This document shows, piece by piece, positions 1-11,950 of a DNA stretch of 64,000 nucleotides. A model generated the notes under the pieces. That model had not been told where the DNA came from. It was given only the letters and a program-made list of their open reading frames with translations, and did not search any database. How positions within the stretch are numbered: position 1 is the first letter of the stretch; every line of letters begins with the position of its first letter. Source of the stretch: Amaurobius ferox (Eukaryota; Arthropoda; Arachnida; Araneae; Amaurobiidae); NCBI GenBank assembly GCA_951213105.1, contig OX578133.1, positions 144,019,051-144,083,050 of the forward strand, read 5' to 3'. The position numbers and the translations under genes are program-made.

Positions 1-512
1 CCCAAATTTCGTTTATGTAACACAACTCCTTCTTGGTGTTGAGATTTTATTTTCCGCCAGTGTATATACTTTCAAAAATTTTATACACTTTTCTGCTTTT
101 TTCGGCCATACTAGTTTAGTTAAAGCAACTCGGTAAGTTTTGCAAAATCTTAATTTTAACAAAAATATTTGTTTTGTAATTTGAGACATTTTTAATGTCC
201 CCTCAAAATTTGCTATACGAGTAATTACTCGAGCAGTTGTCGAAAAATGCATTTATGAATAAAAATATCCTTTTGCAAAACAGCATAAAATTATATAAAT
301 GTATCAACCGATTTGGAATAAGGCTCTCTGAAACTAGTTGATACCTTTGCATTTCTGTTTCATGTTGCTTTACAAAATGAATATTTTTATTGATTACAAA
401 ACGAATATCCCTTGAAATATTTCTTGCTCTATTCATACAATCAGAACTATCTAACTTGCATTCATTTCAGCTCAAAAATCTACTTAACTAGTTAACTTGC
501 CCCATGCCGTCT
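1..512. other. AT-rich stretch with no recognised feature
   Basis: Short open frames occur on both strands, but none shows domain-like composition or conserved motifs. I see no gene or RNA here. Confidence 0.5.
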
Positions 513-810
513 AAGGTAGGTTGATAATATAAAATTATCAACCTACCCATGCCGTCCTAATAATATAAAGTTATCAATCTACCCATACCGTCCTAATAAT
601 ATATAAAGTTATCAACCTACCCATACCGTCCTCTTAATATAAACTTATCAACCTACACATGTGTCCTAATAATATAAAGTTATTAACCTACTCATGCCGC
701 CCTAATAATATAAGTTATCAACCTACCCATGCCAACCTAATAAAGTTATCAACCTTGCGTTGTAATAATACAAAATTATCAACCTATCCATACCTTCCAC
801 ATTTTATCAT
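513..810. repeat. Minisatellite, ~36-40 bp unit, about seven diverged copies
   Basis: A unit of the form taataatataaagttatca followed by acctacccatgccgtcc recurs head to tail. The first unit also contains an inverted copy of 'ggttgataat', so it can form a small hairpin. Copies differ by substitutions and small deletions. The 74-codon open frame that crosses it is a product of the repeat and not a gene. Confidence 0.85.
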
Positions 811-883
811 ATTATCATTTGACAAAACATGGAACGTACGACGACGTCGTTTTTGCTTTCCCACAAATGCATTGTATATCTAA

Positions 884-2045
884 AGGGAAAAGAGTGTAGA
901 GGGTCAAAAATTCGACTTTCAGATGTAGAGTCATTTACACGTTATGCATCCCTGAATATGAATCAATAATTTTTTTATCAAGGATGCCTGTCTGTCTGTG
1001 CATCTGTCTATATATCTGTGAGTCTGGGAAGACAATATCTCAAACGAATTAAGCAAATCGAATGCAATTTGATACGACTACTTCAATCGATGAAAATCAA
1101 AGGAATATAAATTTTCAAGGTGAACAGACACCACGAGAAGGCTTTCAAATTTTCTAAAGAAAAAGTCTCGAAAATCGTTATAAAAAGAGAATCGTGTTGA
1201 AAATTGTAACATAAATGGATATTTTATAAGTAATTTTTTATTTAAAAGCGAATGGCATCAATTATGTGATGCTAACATATGCCGTTTTCTAGATATCGCA
1301 CATTTTGGAACTAAAATAGAAAAATCATAAATTAGTAAACTCACTGTTATCAAATGAGTGAATTCTTTGTAATTACTCTTAACGAGAAAATAATGGACCT
1401 CATTCTTCAGGAGTTATCAAGAGGTGTTCGTTCTCAAGATACTAAAAATCTTACTTTCCTATGGAGCACGATATCTCTCAAACAAATTAAACAAATGGAG
1501 TAAAATTCAGTATGATTATTGCAATTTATGCACGTCAAAGTTATATTGAGGGAATAACTTCAATTTTCAAACTTTTGTTTTATTTTTTGAAAATAGAAAA
1601 AAATATATAAATATGTTTAAAATGTTAAGTAAATTGCTATTTTGTATGTAATTCTTGTGTAAAAGCGACTGACATCATTTATAGAACCATAATAAGCGCC
1701 GTTTTTAAATATTGCCAGTTTTGTTAATGGTTAAAGCTTAAAAAATTTAAATATGTTTAATATTATCAAATTACAGAATGACTATTTGTAAGTGCTTTTA
1801 ACCATAGATACACTATTCTTTCGTAGTTACCATTAGCTGTTCTCGAGATATTAGACATTTTATTTTTTTCTCGGTGTTCGTGATATTATATCTCGAAATG
1901 ACCAAGCGCATTCGATGAAATTAAATATTAATCAGGAACACCTATTTATTTTCAGTGAGATCGAATCATGAGAAAGTTCTAATATTTCTTTGTGCCAGAA
2001 TATCGAAATTTGCTTATTTGTAGGAAAAGTCACGTGTTGTATATA
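884..2045 (+). repeat. Dispersed repeat family A, copy 1
   Basis: This block shares ordered landmarks with 8894-9749 and with the minus strand of 57300-57600. The landmarks are a head with 'ggaaa(g/a)', then 'tcgaaaattcga'-like text, a 'catccctga' segment, 'atatctca.acgaa', and an end with 'aggaaagtca.gtg'. It also carries ctgt repeats near 990-1020. No coding capacity is visible. It is probably a non-autonomous mobile element, class unknown. Confidence 0.55.
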
Positions 2046-2334
2046 TCAATTACTTTTCCATTGTTGGCAACGCAAATTTGAATTTTCTAATATTAAATTG
2101 TGCCAAGAAATTTTAGTCTATGTATGTTTGTAAACTTGGCCCATTAAAATCGTCTTTGCTAAGATGTGTAGTTTAATGGGCCAAATAAAAAAGAATGTAA
2201 TAGAAAAAATTAATACATGATGTTTACCTATTGACATGGTGGTTTAATTTGGAAGAAAATGTAAAAGTATGTTTTGAAATAAATTATAAGAAAAACACAA
2301 GATTTTTAATACCCTCTTCTACACAACAGAGGCG

Positions 2335-2395
2335 CAAGTAAAAGTAGAAAATAAATTTTAATCACACACAAAATTGAACCAAGTTAATAGTATAG
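2335..2395 (+). repeat. Left inverted repeat of the satellite-bearing element
   Basis: It pairs with 3847-3905 over about 60 bases with roughly 80 percent identity by eye. The central 24 bases, around 'tttaatcacacacaaaattg', are essentially identical. Confidence 0.65.
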
Positions 2396-2469
2396 ACACG
2401 TTTTAATTCAAAATAATACTATATAAATCTTATCATTATCCAAAATTGATATTACGCAATAAAAGGGCA

Positions 2470-3156
2470 TTATGGGAAATGAGGGTGTACGCAGATGAAA
2501 GAATTTAGACCATTTTGCATAATATCAATTATAGGTAAAAATAAAAATTAATTGTTCCGAACTGAATCTATCTACACCCTCATTTCCCTTCAACAATTTT
2601 GCATAATATCAATTAAGGGTAATGATAAAAATTTATTGTTTCGAACTGAATCTATCTACACCCTCATTTCCCTTCCACAATTTGCATAATATCAATTAAG
2701 GGTAATGATAAAAATCTATAGTTTCGAATTGAATCTATCTACACCCTTCGATAGTTCCCTTCGATAGTTTTGCATAATATCAATTAAGGGTAATGATAAA
2801 AATTTATTGTTTCGAACTGAATCTATCTCCACCCTCATTTCCCTTCCACAATTTTGCATAATATCAATTAAGGGTAATTATAAAAATCTATAGTTTCGAA
2901 TTGAATCTATCTACACCCTCATTTCCCTTCGATAGTTTTGCATAATATCAATTAAAGGTAGTGATAAAAATTTATTGTTTCGAATTGAATCTATCTACAC
3001 CCTCATTTCCCTTCAACAATTTTGCATAATATCAATTATGAGTAATGATAAAAATTTATTGTTTTGAATTGAACCTATCTACACCCTCATTTCCCTTCGA
3101 CAATTTTGCATAATATCAATTATGGGTAATGATAAAAATTTATTGTTTCGAATTAA
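2470..3156. repeat. 84-bp satellite array, eight units
   Basis: The landmark 'gcataatatcaatta' recurs at about 2518, 2602, 2684, 2771, 2856, 2940, 3022 and 3108, a period close to 84 bp. Units differ mainly in 'aactgaa/aattgaa' and 'caacaa/gatagt' patches. No spacer-type variable segment alternates with the repeats, so this is a satellite and not a CRISPR array. Confidence 0.9.
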
Positions 3157-3663
3157 ATCTTGTGGCGCAGTAAAAACAAAGATAAGCAAAGCATAATATT
3201 AAATTAACTTTTCTTGAACATGGCCGAAATTATGGTAAATCGTGGAATCCATTGCATTGTGCCGCTGTTACCCAACTTATTTATCTTCAGTACGAGTTCT
3301 GTAAAAGAATATTAATTAACATAATGCTACTCAATTATTTGCATCATTGTTAACTTTAAAATAAAATCATTTATTAACAACATAGATTACTTATTAAATT
3401 AATTACAACAATTATTCATATTAATTGAGGCGGAAAGAGCAAATGTAAGACCAGTTACTATTATCAACATAATCTAAGACCTGCTACAATATTTAATAAG
3501 CACATACCTGGCCACAACGCTTGCATCATTGTACAATGTACTGGTACCAACTCGAAGTGTGGTACTGCTACTCGTACTGGTTGTGCTCATTTTGTTGAAG
3601 TCTTGGACTCTGACTGTCGTAGAATTGCAGATTAGGACACTTTTTGTGGACTATCTCCGGACT
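3157..3663. mobile_element. ~505-bp insertion that splits the 84-bp satellite
   Basis: The satellite register stops at 'aaatct' (3156) and resumes at about 3664 with 'ctatttacaccctcat', so a foreign block lies between. On the + strand it opens with tgtggcgcag and can be read as ending in ...taca, the TG...CA form of a solo LTR. A clean target duplication is not visible, so the class is uncertain. On the minus strand it carries a possible two-exon micro-ORF (3590-3277). Confidence 0.5.
3277..3590 (-). CDS. Possible spliced 34-codon micro-ORF (hypothetical)
   Basis: On the minus strand an ATG at 3590-3588 opens a Ser/Thr-rich frame (begins MSTTSTSSSTTLRVGTSTLY). It reaches a strong donor, AG|GTATGT, with the exon ending at 3508. 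A 209-bp intron would end at a TTCTTTTACAG acceptor (3301-3299). Exon 2 then continues six codons to TAA at 3279-3277. The product would be 34 residues. It matches nothing I recognise. It could be a leader exon of a mobile element or chance; splice-site quality is the only argument for it. Confidence 0.25.
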
Positions 3664-3846
3664 TCTCTATTTACACCCTCATTCCCCTTCGACAATTTTG
3701 CATAATATCAATTATGGGTAATGATAAAATTTTAATGTTTCGAATTGAATCTATCTACACGCTCATTTCCCTTCGACAATTTTGCAATATATCAATTTTG
3801 GATAATGATAGGATTTATATGGTATTGTTTTGAATTGAATCTTCCT
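3664..3846. repeat. 84-bp satellite, last two units
   Basis: Two further units, with 'gcataatatcaattatggg' at about 3698 and a degraded copy at 3785, continue the array on the right side of the 505-bp insertion. Confidence 0.85.
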
Positions 3847-3905
3847 AGACCATTACTTTAGTTCAATTTTGTGTGTGATTAAAACTTATTTTCTACTTCT
3901 CCTTG
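3847..3905 (-). repeat. Right inverted repeat of the satellite-bearing element
   Basis: Reverse complement of 2335-2395 with scattered substitutions. It ends where the 84-bp array and its flank give way to the ~125-bp tandem repeats. Confidence 0.65.
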
Positions 3906-4350
3906 TTACATGAAATGAAACTGTGTGCCGAGTTTCAGCTCTCTACATGCTCTAGGAGAGAGAACGAGGACATAGAAGATGACACACGTAAATGAAGTTA
4001 CGACGTAATGTAGCGACATGAAAATTTGATAGATGAAAGTATTTCATGCCGATATTAAGCTCTCTACAAGCACTGAGAGCCGAGAACGAGGCCGTAAAGG
4101 ATGACGTTCGTAAATGATGTAATCATATAACATAATGACGTAAAAATGTTTAGCAAAATGAAACTGTGTGCCGATATTCATCTCTCTGCGTGCTATGGAA
4201 GCCGAGAATGAGTCGGTTAAAGATGAAGTACGTAACGACGTAACGTAATGACTTGAAAATTTAATAGATGAAAATGTTCTTCAATATGAAACTGTGTAAA
4301 AGTTTCAGCCCTCTGGGGGACCGAAACCGAGCCCATAAAACATGCTGAAC
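3906..4350. repeat. ~125-bp diverged tandem repeat, four units
   Basis: Units begin near 3912, 4045, 4157 and 4285. They share 'gaaactgtgtgccga' and 'agctctctaca' followed by 'gagaacgag', then a 'gacgtaa' cluster and 'gaaaatttgatagatgaaa'. Divergence is high, so the array is old. Confidence 0.75.
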
Positions 4351-4649
4351 GAAGGGACAAACAAAGTCCATGTGAAGATAATAAAGGTGTAGGAAAAAAT
4401 GGAAATGTAAAACAAATCGAAATTCCAACTCTCTGATTTCAATGAATTGACACGTTTTGGTCATCCTTGAATTCGAATCAAAATTATATAGATTTTTAAA
4501 TACTTGCAAAAAGAAAAACCCTAAAAATCCCGCAAAAGCCTCTAAATCGATGCTTTCTAAAACTGAATCTCCTTTTGCGCCGGAATCTCGTTCTTTTAAA
4601 CAAAAGCTAAATGTGGGGTAATCGACAGGTTACAGCGAAAATTTAAAAA

Positions 4650-6165
4650 AAACAAGAAAGATCAATCATGCATAAAGCATTGTTTATGAAACACTTTCCA
4701 ACTGTAATGCAATTTTATGTAAACATATCAAAAATGCGATACATTCAGCGGTAATATTTTTTCAATTCTCACAATACTACAATAATTTATTATATTTGGA
4801 AACTTAAAACTTCATCGAAAAAAATGAACTTTATTCAAATGACGTCATTGAAATATAAATCGCCTGGCTCTCTATAAAAAAGCAGTAAATATTTCATTCA
4901 TACACTTTTTGCATTCCTTTCATTCATCATAATACTACAATAATTTATTTCACTTAAAAACTTAAAACCATGGAGGTAAAAGTTATTTAACTCTATGCTT
5001 AAAACTTCATCGAAAAAGTCTGCTATAAAATCGTCTGCGTCTCTATGTAAAATCAGTGAAAGTTTCATTTATATCAGTTATATTGCAGACTCCAGAGCCA
5101 AATAATTTTGCATTAAAGAAATTAAGCAATTCTTATACAATTCATCTTACAGCTTGATGTGTTTACATTCTCCATAAGTGAAAATTAAGCTTCCTTGTAG
5201 AAATAATCAAAGTTTGATGATCATTTAAACTCAAATATATTCTAATTGCGTTGTTTCAGAATGCAGATGCACAGAAATTAAGCGAAAATAAAGCGGTTTT
5301 AGGACGGATACAACACTAAATATAAACAAGAAAGATCAATCATACATATAGCATTGGTTATGAAACATTTTCCAAAAGCAATATAATTTTATTTAAACAT
5401 CTAAAAAATGCGATACATTCAGCGGTAATATTTTTTAAATTATCACAATACTACAATAATTTATTATATTTGAAAACTTGAAACTTCATCGAAAAAAATG
5501 AACTTTATTCAAATGACGTCATTGAAATATAAATCGCCTGGCTCTCTATGTAAAAGCTGTAAATATTTCATTCATACACTTTTATTCCATTCCCTTTATT
5601 CATCACTATACTACAATAATTTACTTTATTTAAAAATTTAAACCATGGAGGTAAAACTAATTTAACTCTATGCTTAAAACTTCATCGAAAAAGTCTGCTA
5701 TAAAATCGTCTGTTCTCTATGTAAAATCAATGAATGTTTCATTCATATCAGCTATATTGCAGACTCCAGAGCTAAATAATTTTGTGTTAAAGAAATTCAG
5801 CAATTCTTGTACGACTCATCCTACATCTTTATGTGTTTACATTCTTCATAAGTGAAAATTAGGCTTTGTTGTAGAAATAATCAAAGTTTGATGATCATTT
5901 AAACTCACATATATTATAATTGCGTTGTTTCAGAATGTAGATGCACAGAAATTAAGCAAAAATAAAGAGGTTTTAGAACGCATATAACACTAAATATAAA
6001 TTAAAAAGGACTATAAAAATCACGATTTTGACACAAAATGGATGGCATTGATCATTTAAACTCAAATATATTGTAATTGCGCTGTTTCAGAATATAGATG
6101 CACAGAAATTAAGCAAAAATAAAACGGTGTTAGGACGGATACAACACTAAATATAAATTAAAAAG
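4650..6165. repeat. Direct tandem duplication, ~673-bp unit, 2.2 copies
   Basis: The block starting 'gatcaatcat' at 4661 repeats at 5333. 'cgatacattcagcggtaat' occurs at 4737 and 5411, and 'gatcatttaaactca' at 5219, 5893 and 6050. The third copy is only about 115 bp. Units differ by substitutions and short indels. Small open frames inside it are not conserved between copies, so coding is unlikely. Confidence 0.85.
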
Positions 6166-7120
6166 AACTTTAAAAATCACGATTTTGACACAAGATGGAT
6201 GTCATATTTTATTTTGAAGTGGGTCACGTGATCTTTTTATATAATATGGGTGTAATTATTATTTAAATTTTTATTTAAAAAACTACTGAATATATTCTGC
6301 TGAACATTTTTACATATTTTTTATGAAATAATTTTAATATTTCCTAAAACTTTCGCAGCAATTTGTGAATTTTAAATTTGCTTAAAATATGTTTGAAAAA
6401 TTAGGTCCCATAGGGTTCAATGTATTTCATTTCTTCAACCCGGGTTCAGTCCAAAACTAATTGGGTGATATTATTCATTTAAATCCCACAGGTCCCACAG
6501 ATTGTCTGAACAACATACTAAAATTTCATTTTGATAAAGTCATTTTTACAGCAGTTATCGTGCGAACGAACGGACAGACAGACAGACAGATAGACAGACA
6601 GAATGAATAAAGTCATAAACACTTTTCAACTATTTTGTAAAGTGTTAAAAAAACTTTAAAAATCACGATTTTGACACAAGATGGATGCCATAATTCATTT
6701 TGAAGTGGGTCACGTGACCTCTTCATATTATATGGGTGTAATTATTATTTTAATTTGTATTTAAAAAACTACCAAATACATTTTGCTGAATTTTTTTTTA
6801 TATTTTTATGGGTTAATTTGAATATTTTCTAAAACTTTCGAAGCAATTTGTGAATTCGCTTAAAATATGTTTGAAAAATTTGGTCCCATAGGGTTCAATG
6901 AATTTCTTTTTTTCAACCCGGGTTCGATCCAAAACTAATTGGGTGATATTATTTATTTATATTCCCATAGGTCCCACAGACCGTCTGAAAAACATACTAA
7001 AATGTCATTTTGATAAAGTCATTTTTAAGGCAGTTATCGTGCGAACGAACGGACAGACAGATAGACAGGCAGAATGAACAAAGTCATAAACACTTTTCAA
7101 CTAGTTTGTAAAGTGTTAAT
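6163..7120. repeat. ~487-bp tandem pair ending in a GACA-rich segment
   Basis: Two copies (6163-6650 and 6651-7120) both begin 'actttaaaaatcacgatttt' and both end near 'aacacttttcaact...gtaaagtgtta'. Each has a 'cgtgcgaacgaacgga' segment followed by a short cagacaga tract. A 40-bp start of a third copy lies at 6009. No protein coding is visible. This is probably a non-autonomous mobile element that duplicated in place. Confidence 0.75.
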
Positions 7121-8117
7121 AATCAATAGATATTTAATGCAGATTTTGAAAAATGGACAAAATACCGCGAGTGCTTTTTTATTATCATCTGCCGACAAAA
7201 AAACAACTGTAAATTTATTTCGAGTTGATTTATAGCCAACGATGTCTAAACAGTGGGATGTGATAAGTTAAGCGATTTTCGAATTTCGTTGATTTTCGAG
7301 ATAAAGTTTCAATTTTTAGAACCTACGATTATTTAAATACTATTAGTTTTTCTCCTAAAATCGCTTGAATACGATGAAAATTGCTATAATTACCATATTT
7401 CTCATTATAACTCCCCCCCCCCCCGTTTTTTCTTCTGCGATTTGATCTATCTCAGCCCCTGTTGATCCGATTAACATGCAATTGTCATTGTCGTAATCAG
7501 CTATTTTACCTTTCAAACAAACTGCCCACGCGCTAACCACTCGCTTTATTATGTTGCCTTCTGTTCATTTACTTAAAAAGAATGTGATTGTTAAAAAAAA
7601 CCACAGCCAATACATATCTAATGCGGGATTTTTTATTCAAAAGCGAATGCCATCATAACCCAACCCAAACTTCTAATTTACATTCATCCCCCCATTTACA
7701 GTGTCTCTACCACTAATTTAGTCGTTCCTCTAACATTGATTATAATCTAGAATTTTAGTAATAGCATCATTAGTGGATCAAACAGACTGAACGATTAATA
7801 GATAATTGGGCTGTTAGACAGGACACGACCTCGCGATCTATCAATTTAGGAAAGGAAGGTATACCAGACGTCATGTTACAGATTCGGTTGATTTAATGCG
7901 ACACTATATCGGTGTCGGTTCGTGCCCTTGAAAATAGAATTACAAATATATAATTGGAAATAATAACAAACCTTAATACTTCTTTATGTTACAGAATGGT
8001 ATTAAAATGCTTTGTGTAAGAAGAATACATAATAGTGTTATGTTTAATGAAACAAAAATTACTTGACAAAACTGCTAATTCTTAACATGTCGTATTAACG
8101 GTGTTGACGCATATGTT
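7121..8117. other. Non-coding stretch with a poly-C tract
   Basis: The only notable item is a C12 tract at 7413-7424. The 61-codon minus-strand frame over it is chance. I see no gene. Confidence 0.5.
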
Positions 8118-8122
8118 CAACG

Positions 8123-9891
8123 GCGTAACTAGGAATTTTAGTCACTTAAGCAAAATATGTAAAACGGCCCTCCAAAATGTTAGTTTTTCGAAGCCAGCAT
8201 TTTTGACACGAAAATAAAATCATTTGAAAAAAAATGCTTTTAATTTAGGGCCCCTAAAATTTTGAGTCCTCTAAATCTTAAACAAATTTCGAAAATTTAA
8301 TTTTTTCCTGAAACTTAAATTTGGGGATCCAAAATTTTAGTATTAACCCTCAAAAGTAAAATCTTTTTTTAATACTTTCATCTTTATTTTGGACCATTTC
8401 CATACGCGAAAAAAATTTGGAATTTTTGGCATTTTCTATCATTTCTCTGCTTTTCCTTTTGCCCTTCTCGTTACAGCTCCACTAGTTTCACTTAAATTTT
8501 TGTCAGCCATAGGTAATTGCAGGAAAATTATTTTTAAATCTGTTAAAATAGTTTGAGAAGTTATTCACTGCTTCATCTTATATTAAAATGCTGTTAAAAC
8601 CTTGCAACATTTACACTTCGGATGCTATTTCTCGCTGTGAAGTGAAAGCAATTGCGAAGTGAAGCTATGGTTAGACACATGCGGATGCGTTTAGCCCCGT
8701 CCTGGCTCACGCTTGATAGAGCCCTGTGTTTCTCAAATTTTGACAAGCACGTTTGTTTATATTTAACACGTAATGTATATTTTGTGTGCAATTGTTTTCC
8801 TATTTATCAAAAAAATCAATTTAATTAGTCATAAATAACTTAATACGCATATAAATAATTTAATTGTTATAATAACAATAAAATACTCTTATTACTTTCC
8901 TTATATACAAATAATGTATACGGAAAGTATTGTGACGGGATCGAAAATTCGAATTCGGGTTTTCGACCGGAGAGCACGTTTCAAGCATCCCTGATCACAA
9001 ATCGAACCTTTTTGAGGTGGTGGGTGGAGAGACGATATCTCACGAAAAAATGGAGCGATTTCAGCGAAATTTGGTACAAAAATTACAATTCGTGAATACT
9101 AGAGGCCTATTGTTTTTAAACACAATCGAATGTTCAGAACCCCTAAAGTTTCGAGTGAAATTTTGAAAAATTCATCAAAAAATCAAAATCTTTAATAAAT
9201 TTGCGCAAATAGACATTTCTTATGTAATTTTTCCTTAGAAAACGATTGAAATGAACTTTCGAACGCTAGCATGAACGTTCTCGAGATATTGCACGTTTTC
9301 AAATAAATTTATAAAAAAAATCCCATAAATTAAAAAAAATATTAACTGTTGAGAAACATGTTCACTTTTCATATGTAATATCATGCAATGAATTTGGTGA
9401 CATCATTCTCATAGATCTAGCTCGTTCCATTCACGAGAAAAGATACTTTGAGTAATACTTTTGTATTTGAACGGCAATCTGCCATGATAATAACTTATTT
9501 CTCCATCCATAACGCTTGGCAAGATTTTGGCGACGAATTTATCGGAATGTCGCCAACTCGGCGACTTTTTTAAATGTTACCATTAAAGAAAATCTCGTCA
9601 AATGGATAAAAATGACGCTAAATCAATGAAAATGACGACTAATTGACGAAATGTCAATATCTTGGAAAGAATATAAGTATCCACTATAAGAATAACGTAT
9701 TTCCTTTTACTGTAAAAGTAGTAAATTCATTGCATTATATAAGGAAAGTCATGTGCTGCCCACATCAGATTTTTTTTTAAATACCATTTTTGAGAGAAAA
9801 TATTGTTTTGATCTTATCACCGTAGGTCTCTGGGCCCCCATTTTTCTTTGGCCCTTAACATTCGCTTATCCACGCTTAATACTAGTTACGC
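8123..9891. mobile_element. Possible inverted-repeat-bounded block containing repeat family A
   Basis: 'gcgtaactag' at 8123-8132 is inverted at 9882-9891 ('ctagttacgc'). Both ends neighbour text rich in 'ggccc' strings. The block contains repeat family A copy 2 (8894-9749). The 10-bp inverted match is short, so the pairing may be fortuitous. Confidence 0.3.
8894..9749 (+). repeat. Dispersed repeat family A, copy 2, with 14-bp terminal inverted repeats
   Basis: It starts actttccttatata (8894-8907) and ends with the exact inverse tatataaggaaagt (9736-9749). The body shares with copy 1 and copy 3 the 'cgaaaattcgaatt' head, a 'gttttcga' segment, 'agcatccctga', and an 'atatctca...aaatgga.cgattt' segment. 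No transposase is encoded. No target duplication is evident. Confidence 0.6.
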
Positions 9892-10764
9892 ATATATTAC
9901 TCTCCGAAGCATAAATACAGTGAACAACAAAAAATTAGGCACTCTATTTTGGTGAATTTGGTCATAAAAATCCAAAGTGAAATTAACACAATTTATTACA
10001 GAGAAAATATTGAATTAAAGAAAAAAATAATATAAACTAAACATATATCTACATTTTTTTTTTCTTAAAATATATAATGCATTATAATAATAGGCATTGA
10101 AATATTGGGGCCATGAAAGCTCTAAATCCTTCACTAAAAAAATATTTTCAACTAATCGTTTGTTGAACCTAACCTTTTCATCCTTCTATCTATTCTATAC
10201 ACTTCTATCAAGGGTTTAAATATAAAAGAAACTAGCTTAAGGTGTCATTCATAGGTATCTTGTTCCCCTTATCGAACACTGCCACTTTTAATTAAGGTAT
10301 ATCCTGGTATTGGTTTCCATTGGCATATATTTTTCGCACTAAATAGCCCCATAAATTCCTTAAAGGAAACATATGGACTATGAGGAAATTAGGACTATAA
10401 GAAGTGGCGTAACTAGACCGGCAGCTTCCCAATAATTTCAGGGCGTCCTTTCTCATGATGCATATTTTTTACATTTAAACCAAAAATATGGTCATCGCAA
10501 CAAGCGCCCCCTTCCCGTTTGACGCCCTGAAGCGATCGCTCCATCCCGTTCCATGATGATACGTCAGTGATTACGAGTTAAAATGGCATGGATTGTTACA
10601 CGGTTAGCTGCAAGCCCATCAGTTATTGAGCGAAAGCTGTAAACGGGCCGGCCGGCCTGTAGCCAGCACGATAAGGATGGACGTAGGGGGCTTCGATATT
10701 TTTCGAAGGTTAGGATCTGACAAAAACTAAATCTGTATCAAGGTAAAAAGATATTTTATTGTTC
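9892..10764. other. Non-coding flank left of the LTR element
   Basis: No gene is visible. A short block at about 10403-10575 opens 'agtggcgtaacta' and closes with a loosely inverted 'tacgtcagtg', so a decayed miniature transposon is possible. A GC-rich patch lies at 10640-10680. Confidence 0.4.
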
Positions 10765-10769
10765 CATAC

Positions 10770-11667
10770 TGTAATGCCAGAAATGTAAAGTAATAAATAT
10801 TTGGAAGGATTAAAAAATAATGGAACCAGGAATGCGGGCGGATTATCCCCACGCTAAGCAGATGGGCGATAATATACAGGTGGCCCCATATCTCACATAC
10901 CACGCCCATGTTTACATACCACGCTAAGCCGTTTGGCGGCAACCGAGACGGCGACGCCATGTCTACGGATTAGCCATCAGCTCTACATTTCAGCACGTGG
11001 ACCGCCGACCGAAAAAGGGATATAAGTGAGAGTTGCTCGAAGTGGGAGTCAGAATTGGTCAAGGCAGGCTGTTGGAGTTAGACTAGTCAAGAAGAAGCGA
11101 CGGTAGCAGAGTTAAGAGTTGTGTGTGCGTCTCTGATATAGGAATTCGAAGGAGAGCTCATGTTCATCTGGTATTGCAAGTGTAAAGTGTGACAAAGCAT
11201 CGGTGTTACCCAAGTTATATGAAAGAAGATCAGGTACCGTGCAATTAAACTATATGAGGATAACCTCTTTGTCTAAATTTGTGTTTTTAAGGAAAAGCTA
11301 ATTAATGCATCCCACCACGTGCTCCAACCAAATATCAATTCATCTGGCATTACACCCCCCGAACTACCATTGAGATGTATTCCACTATTGTGATATTTAT
11401 TTAATTTGTAAAACTAAAGAGTGTAAATTGAGTATGTGATAAATAAATGTTTGTTCCTTTACTATTAACCTTAATTTTTAGTTTGTTAACTTAGTATCCC
11501 GTTAAGCACAGAAATAGGTGGGTTTTGCGGCCACCAACGCAATGTACACAGCAGTAAGTTTTAGAACAGATTACATGTATAATTAATATACTAATAAATA
11601 ATTAATTTAATGTAAAATGCAATTTTGACAATATTAATTTTAATCAACAAAATTAATAATCGGCACA
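10770..11667 (+). repeat. 5' LTR of the young gypsy element
   Basis: TG...CA termini, 898 bp. A TATA-like box (tataag, 11021-11026) is followed about 25 bp later by an initiator-like 'gagtcagaa'. An AATAAA sits at 11442-11447. It aligns full length with 18098-18995. Confidence 0.97.
11021..11026 (+). promoter_or_regulatory. TATA-like box in the 5' LTR
   Basis: tataag in the context gggatataagtgag, the only TATA-like motif in the GC-richer third of the LTR. Transcription would be expected to begin around 11050. The inference is positional only. Confidence 0.5.
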
Positions 11668-11669
11668 TT

Positions 11670-11682
11670 TGGTGCTCGTGAC
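11670..11682 (+). other. Primer-binding site of the young gypsy element
   Basis: tggtgctcgtgac begins two bases after the 5' LTR, where a tRNA 3' end primes minus-strand DNA synthesis in LTR elements. It starts TGG, the complement of CCA. I cannot assign the tRNA isotype without a comparison. Confidence 0.75.
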
Positions 11683-11950
11683 TTTAGCAGTAACGGGAAT
11701 AAAATAAGGATTTGTGAAAGTAATAAAAATGAAAGGAATAATAATAATAAAAAATAAATATTGATAAGGTTGGACAACTGGTGGCGACATAGATGATTGT
11801 GAAAATATTGTGCACAATTCTCATTTCTCCTTATGTTATATGTATGATTATGTAAAGTTTTATCAATGAAATGGAAAAAATGGTTCTTCTAAATGAGATC
11901 GAAGGTATAATTAGAAAAATGGGATATAGGAATGGGACCAGTTAAAAAAA

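Larger units (their letters stand above)
2335..3905. mobile_element. Terminal-inverted-repeat element with a satellite interior
   Basis: The outer ~60 bp on the left (2335-2395) reappear inverted on the right (3847-3905). The shared core is agtagaaaata followed by ttttaatcacacacaaaatt and gaac. Between them lie about ten copies of an 84-bp unit, interrupted by a ~505-bp insertion. No transposase frame is present, so the element would be non-autonomous. Target duplications were not resolved. Overall form resembles inverted-repeat elements with internal tandem repeats, but the superfamily cannot be named. Confidence 0.6.

Noticed and set aside
659..883. 74-codon frame
   Set aside because: It is formed by the ~36-bp minisatellite units.
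2470..3840. CRISPR-like array
   Set aside because: Repeats are contiguous 84-bp satellite units with no unique spacers, in eukaryotic DNA.
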